Of a DNA stretch of 44,187 nt, positions 17,170 through 25,847 are shown one piece after another. The notes under the pieces are model-generated. The model was not told the DNA's origin, searched no databases, and worked only from the letters and a program-made list of their open reading frames with translations. Numbering within the stretch: the stretch's first letter is position 1; every line of letters begins with the position of its first letter. This stretch comes from Kineococcus vitellinus (lineage in GTDB: Bacteria; Actinomycetota; Actinomycetes; Actinomycetales; Kineococcaceae), in assembly GCF_009906315.1 (NCBI RefSeq), contig NZ_JAAALL010000002.1:1-44187 (forward strand), given 5' to 3'. Position numbers and translations under genes: made by a program.

Positions 17170-17618
17170 CGCGCCCGGTCGGTGAGCCGTGTCCGGGTCG
17201 GATCGTGGCAGGCAACCGGCGTCCGCGTCATCGAGGAGCCGTGCCGCTGCGTCCCACGAACCCTTGAGCTGATCCCAGCACCTGCGCACCGTTCCAGCAC
17301 GGCCGGCGCTGGCGGGTCGGCGGGCACGTCCAGCAGGCGGGTGCCGGTGCTGGAGCAGCCACCGCCGGGTGGTCCGGGGGTGGTGGAGGTGACCGTTACG
17401 TCGAAACCGTTGACGTGGCCCAGGTGCCAGTCGGCGCAGCCTCCGCTGACCCAGCCCTGCCCGTGGTCGCCGCCCGCGGGCCCCAGCAGGCTCAGCCTGC
17501 CGTGCGCGGTGATGGACGCCCGGGGGTCCACCGGCCCCTGAGCCTCCGCGAGCCACGGCTCGTCCTGGGGCGCCGCGCCGTCTGCGCGGCCGTCTGCGAG
17601 ATCGTCTGCAGCGCTCAC
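17148..17618 (-). CDS. Hypothetical protein, doubtful
   Basis: A 156-codon frame convergent with the injection-system operon, overlapping its last 22 nt. The middle part (SGGCADWHLGHVNGFDVTVT and around) uses GC-ending codons and could be a real or decaying gene; the N- and C-terminal parts look like random high-GC translation. Imperfect GTCTGC repeats near 17578-17612 encode its N-terminus. No family recognised, and no clear ribosome-binding site. It is the only candidate in the 555-nt gap between the operon and the KAP gene. Confidence 0.22.
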   Translation of the reverse strand: MSAADDLADGRADGAAPQDEPWLAEAQGPVDPRASITAHGRLSLLGPAGGDHGQGWVSGGCADWHLGHVNGFDVTVTSTTPGPPGGGCSSTGTRLLDVPADPPAPAVLERCAGAGISSRVRGTQRHGSSMTRTPVACHDPTRTRLTDRARHPSTTR

Positions 17619-17711
17619 GCCGTCAGCGCTCGTGTCGCTGCCGTCTGCTGAGCTCGTCCTGCTCGAGCTCGTGCTCGCGCCGAGTCCCTACCTGTGAGCT
17701 GGGACCGGTCC

Positions 17712-17717
17712 TACACT
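17712..17717 (+). promoter_or_regulatory. -10 element of leaderless-type promoter for the KAP NTPase gene
   Basis: TACACT is followed by exactly 7 nt and then ATG 17725, so transcription would begin at or next to the start codon. There is no ribosome-binding site before the ATG. Leaderless transcripts of this layout are common in actinobacteria. No convincing -35 is visible. Confidence 0.45.
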
Positions 17718-17724
17718 GTGCGGC

Positions 17725-20700
17725 ATGTCGGTGGCGGCGACGTCGGCGAGCGGAGGCAGCTCCGACCCCGATGTCGCCCCGGTGCTCGACGAGCCAGCGC
17801 CGAACGTGCGCCAGCCGGAGCCCCTGGGAGCTCTGTTGCGCAAGGTCGCCCACGACGGCGGGTGGCGCGACCTCGTCGTCTCCACACGATCCTGGCCCGA
17901 CGGGGAGCTGAAGCAGTCGGAAGACCGCTGGCTCCAAGAGGCGAGGACGGTGCTGGCCGAGAGTCAGCACGCCTCGGGACGATACACAGCCCTCGCCTTG
18001 TGCCTGCTCGACACCGCTGTGGCCGATGCCGCTGTGCGCTCGGGGCAGCTGGCAGCCCTGCTCGGGGCGACCAGCGCCGAAGACGTGCTCTCTGCGCACG
18101 GGATCGATCTGCTGCGCGCCAGAGCACCCGTCGTCGCGCTCTCCCTCGGGGTCCTCCCGCCGGCGACGACAACCGCCCTGGCGTACCCCAGGCCGGTCAA
18201 CACGATCGCGATCGGGGAGCAGGGCGGGGCCCAGCCGGAGCAGGTGAGGCGTTGGGCCACCGTGATGAGCGACTCACGCGGTGCTGGCGAGGTGTACGCG
18301 GGGGACCTGGCCGTCGGGGTGCGCGTGGCCCGTGACGTCGACGTGGCCGCACTGGGCTGGTCGCGATCCGGCCGCCTGTCAGCACTGCTGCGACGGTTCA
18401 CCCCGGACGCTGAGCTCGAGAAGGACGAGGAAGCGCAGTGGAACGCCCTCGGCGGCGGCGAGGTGGGCGTGCTCTCCTGGCATCCCCGAGCGAAGGGGCG
18501 GGAGCTCATCCAGGGGTGGCCACCAGTGCGTGCCGGTGCCGTCGGCGGTGACGGACTGGTCGCCGTCGACGCCGCCGGCAACGTCCTGTGGGGTGTTCCC
18601 GGTCACGGCCCCTCACCCGTCGCCGCGCCCGTGCACCCGGCCCACGCGGCGACAGCAGGTGCGGAATCGCGCGACGAGAGGTTCATCGCCCTCGAGCGTG
18701 ATGACCAGCTGTGGATCTCCACCGGTGGCGACGACGGCTTCGTGCAGGTCCAAGCAGAGCTCAGGCACGTGGTCAGCCTGCTCGCCACCGATGAGCACGC
18801 CGTGGTCGTCGACGAGCACCAGGTCCGGTGGCTCTCCTGGCGCGGGCAGCTGCTCGGCACGGCAGATCTCGGCTCCATGGCCCCACGCTTTGCGTGTGCT
18901 GCGGCGAGATCCCTCGTGGCGGTCGCGGGTGAGCACGACATCGCGCTGCTGTGCTTGTACGGCGACCGGGCATCGGTCATCGCGAGATGGCAGGTGGACG
19001 CTGAGGTCACTGCCGTGGCGTTGAGTCCTGACGGTGCCGCTGTGGGCATCGCGACCGCCGACGCCCGAGTCCGGTACTGGCGCCTGGACCAGCACACTGA
19101 GCTGCGTCTCAGCGGCTACGACGCGGACTCCCCCCACGGCGAGGACCTGCTGGACGTCGAGCCCATGGTCGACGTGCTGGCGGCGCTGGTGTCGGCGCGC
19201 GCCGTCGAACCCCCGCTCGCCGTTGGCATCTTCGGTGCATGGGGCTCGGGGAAGACCTTCTTCATGGAGCGGCTGCACCGCAGGGTGGCTGAGCTCGCGA
19301 GGGGAGCGCGAGCCTCCGGTCGTTCCCAGGAAGCGTTGTGGTCCTGGCGCACCGTCGTCCAGGTGCGCTTCAACGCCTGGCACTACAGTGCCGCCGACGT
19401 GTGGGCTGCACTGCTCGAGCAGCTGTTTCGCGAACTGGTCAGGTCTGGAACCACCGACTCCGACCTGCCGGAGGAGCTCGACCACCTCCACCGCGCGCGC
19501 ATGGAGGCGCTGGCAGGTACACGTGTGGTCCTCGGCGCGGCGCACGACGAGCTCACCGAGGCCGAGGAGCTCGAAAGGAACGCGCAGGTGGCGCTCGGCG
19601 CTGAGCAGCGGAGGGTGCGAGAGGCGCAGGAGCAGGTCTCCCGGGCACCCCTCGAAGCTGCGCGGGCACGAGTCCGCAGTGGTGTGCTCGGCGCCGTGGC
19701 CGCCGCCCTCGTCCACGGGGGCGCGCCCACCGTGCTCTCGGGAGCGGACCTGGGACGCGCGGGTGCCCGGACCATCGAGGTCATCCGCAAGATCGCCCGG
19801 TGGAAGGTCCTGCTCCCGGTGATCCTCACCTGTCTGCTGGCAGCGATCGTCACGGCGTCCACGGACGTCATCGGCAAGGTTCTCGGTCCTGCGTTGTTCG
19901 GGTCGGTGAGCGTCCTCGCGTTGTTGCTCCGGTTCCTGCGCCCACTCACCGATGGTCTGCAAGCAGCCGTGGAAGCCGAAGAGGACGCCAAGGGCGCCCT
20001 GCGGCAAGCCCGAGCGCAGCTCGATGCGGCTCAAGACGACGCGCGGTTGGCCAGCGAGCGCGCCTCCAAGGCTCGAGCCGCTCTTGACGCAGCACGTGCC
20101 GCCGCCGAGGAAGCCTCACGATCACTGTCGGATGGCTCGAGGGGATTCTACCGGGAATTCGTCGAACGCAGGGACGGCAGCGGAGAATACCGCAGCCGCT
20201 TGGGTGTGCTCGGTCAAGTGCGCACGGACCTCGACACGCTCGCGTGGGCGGTCGCCAAGCACAACCGGGAACTGGCCAACGACGACGTGCTGAACCGTGT
20301 CGTCCTCTACGTCGACGACCTCGACCGCTGCCCGCCCGACGTCGTCGTTCGAGTCATGGAGGCGGTGCACCTGCTGCTGACCTACCCCATGTTCGTCGTC
20401 GTCGTCGGTGTCGACCAGCAGTGGGTGTCCAAAGCCCTGCGTGCGGTCTACCCCGAGATGTTGGAGGCTGATGGTCTCACTCCCCTCAACTACCTGGAGA
20501 AGATCTTCCAGATCCCCGTGTGGCTGGACCCACCCGGAGTCGACGCGACGCGAGACATGCTCGGTCACCTGCTGGGAGAACCTCTCTCGGACCCGACATC
20601 GCGCCAGCGGGACGGTTGGGTCAGTCACCGCTCCATGCGCCGTCACCTCGACTCCACCACGGGCCGATCGACGCTGAACGCAAGCGCCGACGCCGGCGCC

Positions 20701-21114
20701 GACCGGAGGACGGAGGTGCTGTCGAGCGTTGAGAGCGCCATCTCCACTCCCGATCCTCTGCAGATGAGCTTTCAGGAGGTGTACGACGTCGGCTCCCTCG
20801 CCCCCTTGCTCACGCGCTCGCCGCGGGCCGTCAAGCGGTTCGTCAACACCTACCGACTGCTGAAGCTGCTCTTGCCCGACCACGAGCTCCGGATCGCGCG
20901 CTGGCTGCTCGCCCTCGTCACCGGCCACCCTGAGGTCGCGGACAGACTCATCGACGCTGCAACCGCGGCCGGAGCGGAGGACGAGGTCGATGACATCACC
21001 GCTGACTGGAACGACCGCGACCGGATCCTGATGAAGTCAGGCGGGTCGTTCCTGTGCGCAGACGTTGCCGCCGTGTCTCAGCACGTGCGCAAGTTCTCGT
21101 TCCGGTCGCGCTGA
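17725..21114 (+). CDS. KAP family P-loop NTPase with N-terminal WD40-like propeller and membrane hairpin
   Basis: 1129 residues. Residues about 240-460 contain propeller-like strands, best seen in VTAVALSPDGAAVGIATADA then RVRYWRLD (about 427-455). The KAP NTPase follows: Walker A GAWGSGKT at 504-511, the family motif VVQVRFNAWHYSAADVWAAL (about 547-566), Walker B VVLYVDDLDRC at 859-869, and the C-terminal SPRAVKRFVNTYRLLK. Two membrane segments (about 695-715 and 722-742) are inserted between Walker A and B, flanked by coiled coils (about 600-625 and 745-800), as known for KAP proteins. They should anchor it to the inner membrane. Third codon positions appear less GC-saturated than in the injection-system genes, hinting at separate acquisition. 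KAP proteins occur in phage-exclusion and defence contexts; whether this one serves defence, or self-protection against the neighbouring injection system, is unknown. Confidence 0.85.
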   Translation: MSVAATSASGGSSDPDVAPVLDEPAPNVRQPEPLGALLRKVAHDGGWRDLVVSTRSWPDGELKQSEDRWLQEARTVLAESQHASGRYTALALCLLDTAVADAAVRSGQLAALLGATSAEDVLSAHGIDLLRARAPVVALSLGVLPPATTTALAYPRPVNTIAIGEQGGAQPEQVRRWATVMSDSRGAGEVYAGDLAVGVRVARDVDVAALGWSRSGRLSALLRRFTPDAELEKDEEAQWNALGGGEVGVLSWHPRAKGRELIQGWPPVRAGAVGGDGLVAVDAAGNVLWGVPGHGPSPVAAPVHPAHAATAGAESRDERFIALERDDQLWISTGGDDGFVQVQAELRHVVSLLATDEHAVVVDEHQVRWLSWRGQLLGTADLGSMAPRFACAAARSLVAVAGEHDIALLCLYGDRASVIARWQVDAEVTAVALSPDGAAVGIATADARVRYWRLDQHTELRLSGYDADSPHGEDLLDVEPMVDVLAALVSARAVEPPLAVGIFGAWGSGKTFFMERLHRRVAELARGARASGRSQEALWSWRTVVQVRFNAWHYSAADVWAALLEQLFRELVRSGTTDSDLPEELDHLHRARMEALAGTRVVLGAAHDELTEAEELERNAQVALGAEQRRVREAQEQVSRAPLEAARARVRSGVLGAVAAALVHGGAPTVLSGADLGRAGARTIEVIRKIARWKVLLPVILTCLLAAIVTASTDVIGKVLGPALFGSVSVLALLLRFLRPLTDGLQAAVEAEEDAKGALRQARAQLDAAQDDARLASERASKARAALDAARAAAEEASRSLSDGSRGFYREFVERRDGSGEYRSRLGVLGQVRTDLDTLAWAVAKHNRELANDDVLNRVVLYVDDLDRCPPDVVVRVMEAVHLLLTYPMFVVVVGVDQQWVSKALRAVYPEMLEADGLTPLNYLEKIFQIPVWLDPPGVDATRDMLGHLLGEPLSDPTSRQRDGWVSHRSMRRHLDSTTGRSTLNASADAGADRRTEVLSSVESAISTPDPLQMSFQEVYDVGSLAPLLTRSPRAVKRFVNTYRLLKLLLPDHELRIARWLLALVTGHPEVADRLIDAATAAGAEDEVDDITADWNDRDRILMKSGGSFLCADVAAVSQHVRKFSFRSR

Positions 21115-21331
21115 AGACAGCCTCGACCAAACTCTCGTCCCACTCCGCTCGTCAAGGCGATGTGGAGCGTCGTGCTGACGGGCAGTGGTGATCCGATGAC
21201 GGCTGAGTACCGGCTGGGCGGGGTGCGCTGAAGGCATTGCACGAGCTCGGGACCAGCGGGTGCCGGGCACAGATCAAGGTCATGGCCAACCGGACGAGTG
21301 CTGTCGCGGTGCTCGCGGTGCAGCTTCGGGT

Positions 21332-21575
21332 GTACTGACCACGCAGGTCGGTGACGCGGGAAGCGAGTGGTAGCCCGCCGAGGCCGGTGTGGTGTCGGTG
21401 ATGCTGGCAGGTGTGCAGCCACGTCGACGAGGCCCGACGCCGAGCCGTCGCAGACCGTGGGAGCGGGTGCAGGTCCATCCGGTCGCCGGCGTGCGGTGGA
21501 AGAGGTCCACCTCGCTGCTGTTCGCGAGCGGTAGGGCCGGATCCGCCTGCGGACGGTTGCGTGGCGTCGAGTGAG
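21332..21575 (-). pseudogene. IS481-type transposase remnant (C-terminal part, multiply frameshifted)
   Basis: Three minus-strand frames together spell the end of an IS481/IS3-like DDE transposase: RRIRPYRSRT (frame at about 21570), then SEVDLFHRTPATGWTCTR (compare KVERFHRTLADEW), then WLHTCQHHRHHTGLGGLPLA continuing SRVTDLRGQY (compare LHHYNHHRPHTALGGxPPxSRVxNLxGQY). At least two frameshifts separate the pieces and the catalytic N-terminal two thirds are absent. No terminal inverted repeats or target duplication could be made out. It is a fossil, not an active element. Confidence 0.7.
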
Positions 21576-22001
21576 CGGTGGTTCCGGCGGTCCCTGCACG
21601 CTCCGGGGATCCCGACCCCGAGGAACCGGGGCGCCGGCTCACGCACCTCAGCCGGCACCAGCTCGCGCCCGAGGCGACCGGGCACAGTGGTGACGTGCAG
21701 CCCCGCACGGACCGCGCAGGCCCGACGGAACCGGCCTGGCTCTGCTCTTGCCGACGGCAACCACGCGGATGGGGAGGGCTCCCGGTGGTGTGAACCTTCG
21801 GCGGCCCGGGCCGGGTGCTCCTCGACGGGCTCGGCCACGACGTCCGCTCCTGGGCCAGCGCCTCGCGGCCGGACTGCTGCGGCGTGAGGTGGACCGGCGA
21901 GCGGGACACCGAGGACGCTGAACGCGCTGCGGCGAGCCCACGGCGACCGGTCGTCCTGATCCGTCGGCACTCCGCCGTGAGCCAGAAGGAGCTGGTGGGA
22001 G
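21576..22001. other. Gene-free stretch beside the transposase remnant
   Basis: Open frames here are arginine/proline-rich shadows without a consistent coding signal. No RNA gene, repeat or promoter could be supported. It probably contains further decayed sequence of the same insertion. Confidence 0.4.
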
Positions 22002-22622
22002 TCAGGAGGAGCTGACGTTGGCGACGACACACGTGAGCTCAGCCGGCGGGTCGGTGATCGATCCGATGGCCTGCACCTGAGCGACCTGCCCGGGAGCGAT
22101 GGAGTTGGCGGCGGCGTTGGCCTCAGCCAGGCGGTTGCCGTCGGGGCCGTTGACGGAGACGGTGATGAGGTAGGAGCGGGCCGCGTCATCGCTGTTCGTC
22201 ACGGTGAGGTCAGCGCTGACCTGGCCGAACTCACCGGGGGTGCAGGAGTTGACGAGGACGTCCTGGGTCTCCTGCGCGGGCGCGGCGGTCGCGGAGGACG
22301 ATGGCGCGGCGGACTCGACGGCTTCGTCGACGCTGGCCACGACGGCGCTGGCGATGACGGCCGCGATGATCGCGATGACGACGCCGATGATGCCGAGGAC
22401 GAGGCCTGCGATGGAGGCGCCCTTGTTGCTGGCCACGCGGGCGTTGGCGCGCTTCATGCCGAGGATGCCCAGGATGATGGCGATGAGGCCGAAGATGGGC
22501 CCGAGGACGATGCCGACGAGCGGGATGAAGGCGAAGACGACGGCGAGGATGCCGAGGACGAGGGCTGCAGTGCCCGTCCCGTTCTTCGGTTGGACCTGCC
22601 CAGGCTGCTGGACGGTCGACAT
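22002..22622 (-). CDS. DUF4190-type membrane protein with C-terminal extracellular domain
   Basis: 206 residues from ATG 22622, preceded by GGAG with 5-nt spacing; a longer frame upstream lacks such a site. After a polar, Gln/Pro-rich N-terminus come two hydrophobic hairpins (ALVLGILAVVFAFIPLVGIV, GPIFGLIAIILGILGMKRA, IAGLVLGIIGVVIAIIAAVI) in the DUF4190 pattern. A Ser/Ala-rich linker follows, then an about 80-residue beta domain with two cysteines (NSCTPGEFGQVSADLTVTNS, AELTCVVANVSSS) of the FxLYD/DUF-type seen in actinobacterial exported proteins. Function unknown; probably an envelope sensor or scaffold. Divergent from the CARDB gene. Confidence 0.8.
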   Translation of the reverse strand: MSTVQQPGQVQPKNGTGTAALVLGILAVVFAFIPLVGIVLGPIFGLIAIILGILGMKRANARVASNKGASIAGLVLGIIGVVIAIIAAVIASAVVASVDEAVESAAPSSSATAAPAQETQDVLVNSCTPGEFGQVSADLTVTNSDDAARSYLITVSVNGPDGNRLAEANAAANSIAPGQVAQVQAIGSITDPPAELTCVVANVSSS

Positions 22623-22785
22623 GGTGACTCCAGGTGCAGTGGTTGAGAAGCTGATCACTACCAGCATCGCTCAGTGGACACACAGCGTTGCTCGACCCGC
22701 CCGGGTGGCCCCACAAAGGGGGGTACGGGGGCGACCCTCATTGGTCGGATGTCACGCAGCGCCACCAGCGACACCCACATGGCCC

Positions 22786-22791
22786 TACAGT
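22786..22791 (+). promoter_or_regulatory. Candidate -10 (TACAGT) for the CARDB-protein gene
   Basis: TACAGT lies 48 nt before ATG 22840, giving a leader of about 40 nt that includes a strong GGGGGGAAG ribosome-binding site. No clear -35 was found. Confidence 0.35.
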
Positions 22792-22839
22792 GACGCCGCC
22801 GCACACAGCCGTTGCCCGGCACACCCATGGGGGGGAAGC

Positions 22840-23766
22840 ATGCGAAGCCGTACCCGAAGCCGCGTCAGGACCGCCGTCGTCGCCGCCGGCGTCATCGCCC
22901 TGTCCACCGCGGGCATCAGCGCCGCGCAGTCCGCACCCGCGCAGCCGGACCTGGCCGTCACCGCCATCGACTTCACCCCCACCGCGCTGGTGGCCGGGCA
23001 GCAGACGAGCTTCCGCGCCACCATCACCAACAAGGGCAACGCGCCCACTCCTGCAGGGGTCATCCACGGTGTCGCCTTCTCCGTCGCCGGGCAGCTGCGC
23101 ACCTGGTCCGACACCTGGACCACCAGCCTGCAGCCGGGGCAGTCGGTGACCGTGCAGGCCAACTACGGCCCGGCGAAGTCCTCCACCTACGCGCTGCCCG
23201 CCGGCACCCCGGCCGTCACCGCCCACGTCGACGACGCCAAGCGCATCACCGAGAGCGTGGAGTCCAACAACACGCTCACCCGCACCGCCAACGTCGCCAC
23301 CGGCCTCAGCACCCGCCTGCGGATGACCGCCACGGGTGTCGCCGCCGCCGCCACCGTCGCCCCCAGCACCACCCCGACGGGGCTGTCCTCGATCATCGAC
23401 GGCTCCCTGTACGTCGGCTGCATCGACGCGGCCGGCGCGCAGGTGCCCGGAACGGAGCGGTGGCTGACCGAAGGCACCATCGGCAACAGCGTCTACCCCT
23501 GGTCCGGGCCGTTCTCCGGTTCCGGTGAAGGCCGCGCGCCCGCCGCCACAGTGCCCGTGCAGGTCATCGGCCAGGACATGGCCACCGGGGAGCTGCTGCG
23601 AGCCAACCAGCACGGCACCGACGGCGTCACCTGCCCTGCCGGCGCCAGCGCCACCTTCACCCGCTTCCAGGGCAAGGCGCTGACCACGAAGCGGTGGACG
23701 CAGGACGGCGCGCGGATGCTGGCGTCGGTGACGATCCCCGCGGACGTGGACATCCGCCTCTTCTGA
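22840..23766 (+). CDS. Secreted CARDB-domain protein
   Basis: 308 residues from ATG 22840 directly behind a purine-rich site (GGGGGGAAGC). Residues 1-32 are a Sec signal peptide: RSRTRSRVR, hydrophobic VAAGVIALSTAGISA, then cleavage near AQSA. Residues about 35-150 fit CARDB/APHP, a cell-adhesion Ig-like fold: QPDLAVTAIDFTPTALVAGQ, TSFRATITNKGNA, and VDDAKRITESVESNNT with the typical 'D....v.EsnE.NN' end. The C-terminal half (about 170-308) is a second beta-rich domain with two cysteines and no recognised family. Exported, likely cell-surface or extracellular; ligand unknown. Confidence 0.82.
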   Translation: MRSRTRSRVRTAVVAAGVIALSTAGISAAQSAPAQPDLAVTAIDFTPTALVAGQQTSFRATITNKGNAPTPAGVIHGVAFSVAGQLRTWSDTWTTSLQPGQSVTVQANYGPAKSSTYALPAGTPAVTAHVDDAKRITESVESNNTLTRTANVATGLSTRLRMTATGVAAAATVAPSTTPTGLSSIIDGSLYVGCIDAAGAQVPGTERWLTEGTIGNSVYPWSGPFSGSGEGRAPAATVPVQVIGQDMATGELLRANQHGTDGVTCPAGASATFTRFQGKALTTKRWTQDGARMLASVTIPADVDIRLF

Positions 23767-24203
23767 CCGCTCGAGCGGCCCCGTCGGCCTCTGCTGCTGC
23801 AGGCGGCGCCCGAGCGGGAGCCCGGTGGGGCGGGCGAGCCGGCCACTCCTCGCCTGCGCAGCAGCTGATCGGTGATGAGGTCAGTGGCGGTGCTTGCAGT
23901 GGGCGCCGTCGATGTGAGTGAGGCGCTGCAGCGGCTGGGTGGGGTGGCGCGGTGCTCCGTCGCGCAGCCGTCGTTCCTGACGGAAGGGGCTCGACGCGGG
24001 GGTGCGGACGTCGCTGGCGTGGCTGGCGTGGCTAGCGGCGAACTCACGGGCGTTGACGTCGTACGGCGTGTTCGCACCATGCTGCCGGCATTGTGCAGCA
24101 ACAGGTTCGACTCTGTTGCCAGGACCCTTCTAGAAGGTCTGGTCTGAAGGACGTCGAAGCTTCGACCGGGCGGAGATGGATGCCCTGGCGCACGGTTTCA
24201 CGA
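23767..24203. other. Intergenic stretch without a supported gene
   Basis: A short CCGCTCGAGCGG palindrome at 23768-23779 follows the CARDB stop and could be a weak terminator. A 91-codon plus-strand frame (23872-24147, GTG start, no ribosome-binding site) is mentioned only as a remote possibility. A GGCGTGGCT direct repeat lies near 24015-24033. Confidence 0.35.
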
Positions 24204-24209
24204 TACAGT
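24204..24209 (+). promoter_or_regulatory. -10 element of leaderless-type promoter for the LGFP protein gene
   Basis: TACAGT is followed by 6 nt and then ATG 24216; no ribosome-binding site precedes the start. Same layout as at the KAP gene. Confidence 0.5.
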
Positions 24210-24215
24210 TGAACC

Positions 24216-25478
24216 ATGAGAACCCGCCGCGGCGTTGCCGCTGTCGTCGGTGCTGCTGCACTGACTCTCGCCGTGTCCGTGCCGGCGAATGCTTCCGTTC
24301 TGGCTCAGGTTTCCACCGTCTCCGCAGCAGCGGAGGAGCTCCCCGTGACGGGCTCGTTCGGTGAGTTGTGGCGCAGCCAGGGAGCTCAGAACGGCTTCCT
24401 CGGCCAGCCCACGTCGGGTGAGACTCCCATCAAGGACGGCGGGGTCTTCCAGAACTTCCAGGGCGGGACGCTCTACTGGTCCCCGTCCACGGGGGCGCAC
24501 TCGGTGTCGGGTGACTTCCTCCGATTCTACGGCGGTCAGGGTTACGAGAACGGCTTCCTCGGCTACCCGCTGACGCAGGAGGTGCGGATCCGCAACGGCG
24601 GGGTCTTCCAGAACTTCCAGGGCGGAACGCTCTACTGGTCCCCTGGAGCGGGAGCGCACTCGGTGTCGGGTGACTTCCTCCGATTCTACGGCGGTCAGGG
24701 TTACGAGAACGGCTTCCTCGGCTACCCGCAGACGCAGGAGGTGCCGATCCGCAACGGCGGCGTCTTCCAGAACTTCCAGGGCGGAACGCTCTACTGGGCG
24801 CCCACGGCAGGGGCGCACAGCGTCTCGGGTTCCTTCCGGAGCCTGTACGGGGCCCGGGGTTACGAGAACGGCGACTTCGGCTACCCGACCTCGCAGGAAG
24901 TGCCGATCCGCAACGGCGGGGTCTTCCAGAACTTCCAGGGCGGAACGTTCTACTGGTCCCCCTCGACGGGAGCCCACGCGCTCCAGGGTTCGATCCTGGA
25001 CGCCTACCGACGTGCAGGCTCCGAGGGTGGCTCGCTCGGCTACCCCACCTCCAGCGAGTTCGACATCGCCGGCGGTAAGCGCACGAACTTCCAGCGGGGC
25101 TACATCGAGTGGAGTGCCGCGCGCGGAGCGCTGGTCAACCAGCCGATCGCGCAGCCCGTGGCCCCGCCGCCTCCCACGTCGTCGGCGCCCACGGTGTCTC
25201 AGAAGAACGCCGTCAGCAAGGCTGAGTCCTACCTCAGGTACTCCGCCTTCTCGCGTTCGGGCTTGATCGAACAGCTCGAGTACGAGGGCTTCTCCACTGC
25301 CGACGCGACGTACGGTGTGGACCACGTCCAGGTGAACTGGTACGAGCAGGCCGAGAAGAAGGCCGCCTCCTACCTGAAGTACTCCGCCTTCTCCCGGCAG
25401 GGTCTGATCGAGCAGCTGGAGTACGAAGGATTCACGCACGACCAGGCTGTGCACGGGGTGAACTCGACCGGTCTGTGA
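24216..25478 (+). CDS. Secreted LGFP-repeat protein with two C-terminal Ltp domains
   Basis: 420 residues. Signal peptide 1-27 (RTRR, hydrophobic AAVVGAAALTLAVSV, ANA cleavage). Five LGFP repeats follow with an exact 53-residue period, starting near 46, 99, 152, 205 and 258 (NGFLGQP/NGFLGYP/NGDFGYP cores, each with GGVFQNFQGGTLYW). A Pro-rich linker (about 311-328) leads to two Ltp/'host cell surface-exposed lipoprotein' domains (about 331-375 and 376-420), each with A..SYLxYSAFSRxGLIEQL then YEGF. LGFP modules are thought to hold proteins at the actinobacterial wall, while Ltp domains are known from a phage superinfection-exclusion lipoprotein and from many secreted proteins. There is no lipobox. 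Monocistronic, ending at a strong hairpin. Confidence 0.9.
   Translation: MRTRRGVAAVVGAAALTLAVSVPANASVLAQVSTVSAAAEELPVTGSFGELWRSQGAQNGFLGQPTSGETPIKDGGVFQNFQGGTLYWSPSTGAHSVSGDFLRFYGGQGYENGFLGYPLTQEVRIRNGGVFQNFQGGTLYWSPGAGAHSVSGDFLRFYGGQGYENGFLGYPQTQEVPIRNGGVFQNFQGGTLYWAPTAGAHSVSGSFRSLYGARGYENGDFGYPTSQEVPIRNGGVFQNFQGGTFYWSPSTGAHALQGSILDAYRRAGSEGGSLGYPTSSEFDIAGGKRTNFQRGYIEWSAARGALVNQPIAQPVAPPPPTSSAPTVSQKNAVSKAESYLRYSAFSRSGLIEQLEYEGFSTADATYGVDHVQVNWYEQAEKKAASYLKYSAFSRQGLIEQLEYEGFTHDQAVHGVNSTGL
24497..24729 (+). repeat. 159-bp tandem repeat within the LGFP gene
   Basis: Repeat units 2 and 3 share a block of over 70 nt that looks identical, at about 24497-24570 and 24656-24729, offset by exactly 159 bp (53 codons). 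Other units are more diverged. This indicates recent unit duplication or gene conversion and a potential for length variation by recombination. Confidence 0.8.
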
Positions 25479-25485
25479 AGGTCTG

Positions 25486-25530
25486 ACGCCAAGGCCCCGG
25501 TGACCCTCGCGGTCGCCGGGGCCTTGGCGT
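25486..25530 (+). terminator. Strong hairpin terminator after the LGFP gene
   Basis: A perfect 15-bp stem, ACGCCAAGGCCCCGG paired with CCGGGGCCTTGGCGT, closes a 15-nt loop that itself contains GACC/GGTC pairing. It begins 8 nt after the stop codon. No T-run follows, as is common for actinobacterial terminators. Because it is symmetric it could also stop transcripts from the right. Confidence 0.85.
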
Positions 25531-25847
25531 GTCGATCAACGGCAGCCACGCAGGGCCTGCACGTCGGTCGCTCAGCATGCTCACCACGACGGGCGGTGGA
25601 AGCGGAGGTCCGGGCGTTCACGGCCGACGGCAATGCTGCGCGCCACCGACACGGCGTCGACGCAGCTCACGGCGCCCTCCCGGCCACCGGGTCCCCTCAA
25701 CAGCGGCACACGACCTGCTCCGACGTCAATACCCTGGTGCGGAACGGGCTCGGCAGGATCGCTCTTGCCGAGCCCGCGAACCGCGGGGAGGAGCATGAAC
25801 CTTCGCTCCGGCCGCGGGCCAGGCGGCCCCCTGGAGGAGGCCGGTAG
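25531..25847. other. Stretch without a supported gene
   Basis: Both strands are open in several frames with no coherent codon use or family motif. No RNA gene or repeat seen. Confidence 0.35.

Noticed and set aside
14281-17556. Long minus-strand open frame opposite the DUF6519 gene
   Set aside because: No motif, shadow composition, and it covers two well-supported plus-strand genes.
23872-24147. 91-codon plus-strand gene
   Set aside because: No ribosome-binding site, mixed codon use and no family; kept only as a note in the intergenic entry.
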